This document shows, piece by piece, positions 61,769-64,000 of a stretch of 64,000 nt of DNA. Position numbers and translations under genes: made by a program. This DNA is from Chloroflexota bacterium (GTDB lineage Bacteria; Chloroflexota; UBA11872; UBA12225), in NCBI GenBank assembly GCA_030447525.1, contig JAUJOR010000001.1:487466-551465 (forward strand). The letters are read 5' to 3'. Position 1 is the first letter of the stretch; every line of letters starts with the position of its first letter. A model generated the notes under the pieces. It saw nothing but the letters and a program-made list of their open reading frames with translations. It did no database searches and was not told the origin of the DNA.

Positions 61769-63196
61769 CTACATGGGAGCCGCTGCCCAGGCTTGATCAA
61801 GCGCCGTCTGGGCCAGGACGTTGTTGTCCTCCAGCGCTTGTTTGGCGCTCTTCTGCTGTGAGACCGCTTGCAGCTGGGCGGCCTTGACGGCGTCCCAGAG
61901 GTCGGAGGCAGCGATGGACAGCTCGCGGAAGCGGGAGCTGGCCATCAAGGGCACGGCCATCTCCGGCACCCGGTCGACGGAGGGGATGCCGGTCTTGTAC
62001 TTGTCGAACATCTTCTTGTCCAGCTCGGGCTGGCCGGTCATGTAGGGGAGATAATGGCCCCCCAGGGCCTTGACGCGGGAGACCTCACCCTCCCAGCCAA
62101 CCGTCCACCCCTCCTCTGTGACCAACCACTTCATCAGCTCCCAGGCGGCGTCTGCCCCCTTGGTCTCGCGACTCATGACGTAGGCCGCCCCGCCGGACCA
62201 GGTGAGCGTCTTGTCGCCGGCCTTCCTGACGGGGGGCGGCGTCGCCCCGAACCTCATCTCCGGCCGGTAGCGGGCCACGACGGCGGGGAAGTTATTGGTC
62301 TGGTAGTGCATCGCCACCTGCCCCATGAGAAAGGCGTTCTGGGCGTTGTTCCCCCATGTGGCCCGAAAGTCTGCCAGCGTGCTCCATACTCCCACGTCCT
62401 TCATCAAGTCCGCCATCCACTGCAACGCCTCCTGGTTGGGGGCAGTCGGTAGGGTCGCTCGCTTCCCGTCCGGCGTCTGGAAGCCGCCCCCGTTCTGCCA
62501 GGCGAAGAGGTGGAGGTGGGACTGCCCTTCCTCGGTGTGGAACCCCACCCGCTCAAAGCCGCTGACGCCCCCGCGCTTGGTCAGCCGGATGGCGAACTGG
62601 CGTAGCTCGTCCCACGTCGTGGGGGGCTTCTCCGGATCGAGCCCCACATCCTGAAAGGCATCCTTGTTCCAGAAGAGCATCCGGTTGTCCGTGCTGCGCG
62701 GCAGGCCGTACGGCTTCTTGTCCAGGCCCATCGCCTCATCCATCACGGCCGGCGCAAACCTCCTGGTGTCGAACTTGTCACGCTTGATCAGGTCGTCCAG
62801 CGATCTGAAGACACCGCGGTTGGCGTAGGTTGCTACCTGGAAGCGATCAAAGTCCACGGCATCGGGAGCGCTCCCGGCGGCGACGGCGCTGATGAGCTTC
62901 TGCAGTCCCTCGGCACCCTGGCCGGTGGCCTGGCTGGCGCCGTAGTTCACCTTGAGGTTGGGGTACCGGGCGTTCCAGGCGTTGATCTGGTCCTTACGGA
63001 GATCGTCCGTCAGGCTACCCCAGAACTCCAGCGTTACCGGCTTCCAGTCTTTGAGCGGCTGGCTCTCGCCACCCTGTGCCGGCCCCGCCCCCGGTGCTCC
63101 GCAGGCGGCCAGCCCCACCCCTGCCAAAGCGACTGATCCACCGGTCAGAATCGTGCGTCGCGTCGCCCCCCTGCCCGGCCGTTCAGCGTTGGTCAT
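61769..63196 (-). CDS. ABC-transporter extracellular solute-binding lipoprotein (family 1, sugar type)
   Basis: A 475-residue protein with a Tat-like RR signal (TRRTILTGG) and a lipobox (GVGLAAC). The mature protein has the MalE-type fold: LEFWGSLTDDLRKDQINAWN, AAGSAPDAVDFDRFQVATYA, MLFWNKDAFQDVGLDPEKPPTTWDEL, GGAAYVMSRETKGADAAWELMKWLVTEEG. It would present a sugar or oligosaccharide to an ABC permease. No permease or ATPase gene is next to it within the window, so the transporter partner is unknown. Confidence 0.9.
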   Translation of the reverse strand: MTNAERPGRGATRRTILTGGSVALAGVGLAACGAPGAGPAQGGESQPLKDWKPVTLEFWGSLTDDLRKDQINAWNARYPNLKVNYGASQATGQGAEGLQKLISAVAAGSAPDAVDFDRFQVATYANRGVFRSLDDLIKRDKFDTRRFAPAVMDEAMGLDKKPYGLPRSTDNRMLFWNKDAFQDVGLDPEKPPTTWDELRQFAIRLTKRGGVSGFERVGFHTEEGQSHLHLFAWQNGGGFQTPDGKRATLPTAPNQEALQWMADLMKDVGVWSTLADFRATWGNNAQNAFLMGQVAMHYQTNNFPAVVARYRPEMRFGATPPPVRKAGDKTLTWSGGAAYVMSRETKGADAAWELMKWLVTEEGWTVGWEGEVSRVKALGGHYLPYMTGQPELDKKMFDKYKTGIPSVDRVPEMAVPLMASSRFRELSIAASDLWDAVKAAQLQAVSQQKSAKQALEDNNVLAQTALDQAWAAAPM

Positions 63197-63313
63197 TGCT
63201 TTCTCCCACCGTGATCTGGACGCCCGCAGCCGGGCCGCCGGCGATCCCGGAGCGGCTGTGCCGCCCCTGGGGGGACTCTCGCCGGCCGGCGTGAACGGGA
63301 GATTAATGGGGAG

Positions 63314-64000
63314 TTAAGCGAGGCGCAGGCGGGCTTGCAGGGCCGCCTCGTCGGCCTGCGGGCCGATCAGGGCCAGGTTCAGCCAGTGGGGGGTGAAGAC
63401 CCGCCGGGCAACCTTTAGGACGTCCTCGGCTGTGACCGCCTCGATGCGCTCCATGACCTCGTCTGGGGAGAGGAGCTCCGGGGTGAGTAGCTCCTGTGTG
63501 GCGTACCAGCTGGCCACGCTGGCGCTGTCCTCCAGCCCCAGGACGGTGCGCCCTTTGACGTACTCCTTGACCTTGCGTAGCTCCGTCTCAGAGACCGGCG
63601 TCTGGCGCAGCTTGTCCACCTGGACGAGGAGGGCGTCCAGGGCCGGGAGCATCTGCTCCGGCTCGACCCCGGCGGTCACCACGAGGGCCCCGGTATCGAA
63701 AAAGGCGTTGACGTAGGACTGCACGTCGTACGCCAGCCCCAGGCGCTCGCGGACTTCCAGGAACAGCCGGGAGCTCATCCCGTCGCCCAGCACGGCGTTG
63801 GCCAGGCGCAGGGCATAGCGGTCGGGATCGACGCGCGACAGGGCCGGGCCACCGAGGCAGAGGTAGGCCTGCTCGGTGTCGCGCACCTGTGCGGCCAGGC
63901 GGGGCTGGCCGTTGGCCACCCGAGCCGGAAGCCAGGGAGGGGGTGGGGCGCCGGCCTGGGGAAAGAGGACCTCGGCCTGCTCCGCGACACGCTGCGGGTC
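63314..64000 (-). CDS. M16-family zinc peptidase, C-terminal part (5' end outside window)
   Basis: The frame is open from the window end (DPQRVAEQAEVLF) to the stop at 63314, about 228 codons. AYLCLGGPALSRVDPDRYALRLANAVLGDGMSSRLFLEVRERLGLAYDVQSYVNAFFDTGALVVTAGVEPEQM is the second-domain pattern of processing peptidases (RxxxGLxY). The Zn-binding HxxEH lies in the missing N-terminus. The catalytic status cannot be judged. Confidence 0.88.
   Translation of the reverse strand, partial: DPQRVAEQAEVLFPQAGAPPPPWLPARVANGQPRLAAQVRDTEQAYLCLGGPALSRVDPDRYALRLANAVLGDGMSSRLFLEVRERLGLAYDVQSYVNAFFDTGALVVTAGVEPEQMLPALDALLVQVDKLRQTPVSETELRKVKEYVKGRTVLGLEDSASVASWYATQELLTPELLSPDEVMERIEAVTAEDVLKVARRVFTPHWLNLALIGPQADEAALQARLRLA

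Overview
The window is about 64 kb of high-GC chromosome in which almost every reading frame is open. Gene content points to a Chloroflexota-type bacterium (inference; no rRNA or other phylogenetic marker was tested). The pointers are a complete 14-gene complex I operon, a VanW/YbbR/diadenylate cyclase envelope set, a FusA2-like EF-G paralogue, a secreted protein with an LPATG tail, and a Der-DUF512-PlsC-Cmk-RluB cluster. I found no rRNA, tRNA or CRISPR array.

Layout. 1-3.7 kb: a truncated SpoIIM-like membrane protein divergent from an RDD protein, a cytoplasmic sulfite-oxidase-type molybdoenzyme and an LPATG-tailed secreted protein. 3.9-9.2 kb (minus): rluB-cmk-plsC-DUF512 radical SAM-der, tightly packed or overlapping. 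9.3-12.1 kb (plus): galU, a GHMP sugar kinase and a DUF624 membrane protein, joined by stop/start overlaps. 12.1-17.9 kb (plus): nusA-ylxR-infB-rbfA-DHH phosphoesterase, with a terminator-like leader hairpin and no rimP or ylxQ. 17.9-22.2 kb: a decayed accessory island holding a helicase tail, a BrnT/BrnA-like toxin-antitoxin pair, a 1.4 kb IS630-type element with a multiply frameshifted transposase, and fragments of a nucleotidyltransferase, a methyltransferase and acetyltransferases. 22.2-28.0 kb (minus): ribF, truB, tyrS and the EF-G paralogue. truB and ribF usually follow nusA-infB-rbfA, so here the classic cluster looks split and inverted around the island.

28.1-38.6 kb: a GH42/GH35-like protein that appears to lack its catalytic glutamates, proB behind a TATAAT promoter with a dyad, an HD-domain protein, a VanW protein, a YtxH-like protein, and nifS followed by three small membrane-protein genes. 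38.9-55.2 kb (plus): nuoABCDEFGHIJKLMN in canonical order. Its spacers hold hairpins and three unrelated tandem repeats, and nuoL appears to start at AUU. 55.2-64 kb: argF behind a promoter and hairpin leader, cdaA-cdaR (cyclic-di-AMP synthesis and its YbbR partner), a PMT-type glycosyltransferase with a near-leaderless promoter, a Gfo/Idh/MocA oxidoreductase, a Tat/lipobox sugar-binding lipoprotein and the C-terminal part of an M16 peptidase.

The most notable observations are the predicted AUU start of nuoL, a perfect 34-bp palindrome between infB and rbfA, the split nusA-truB-ribF cluster with an island at the junction, the orphan toxin-antitoxin pair among relics, chimeric in-frame ORFs made of gene fragments, and the apparently inactive glycoside hydrolase. 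I did not find a clearly new multi-gene system.
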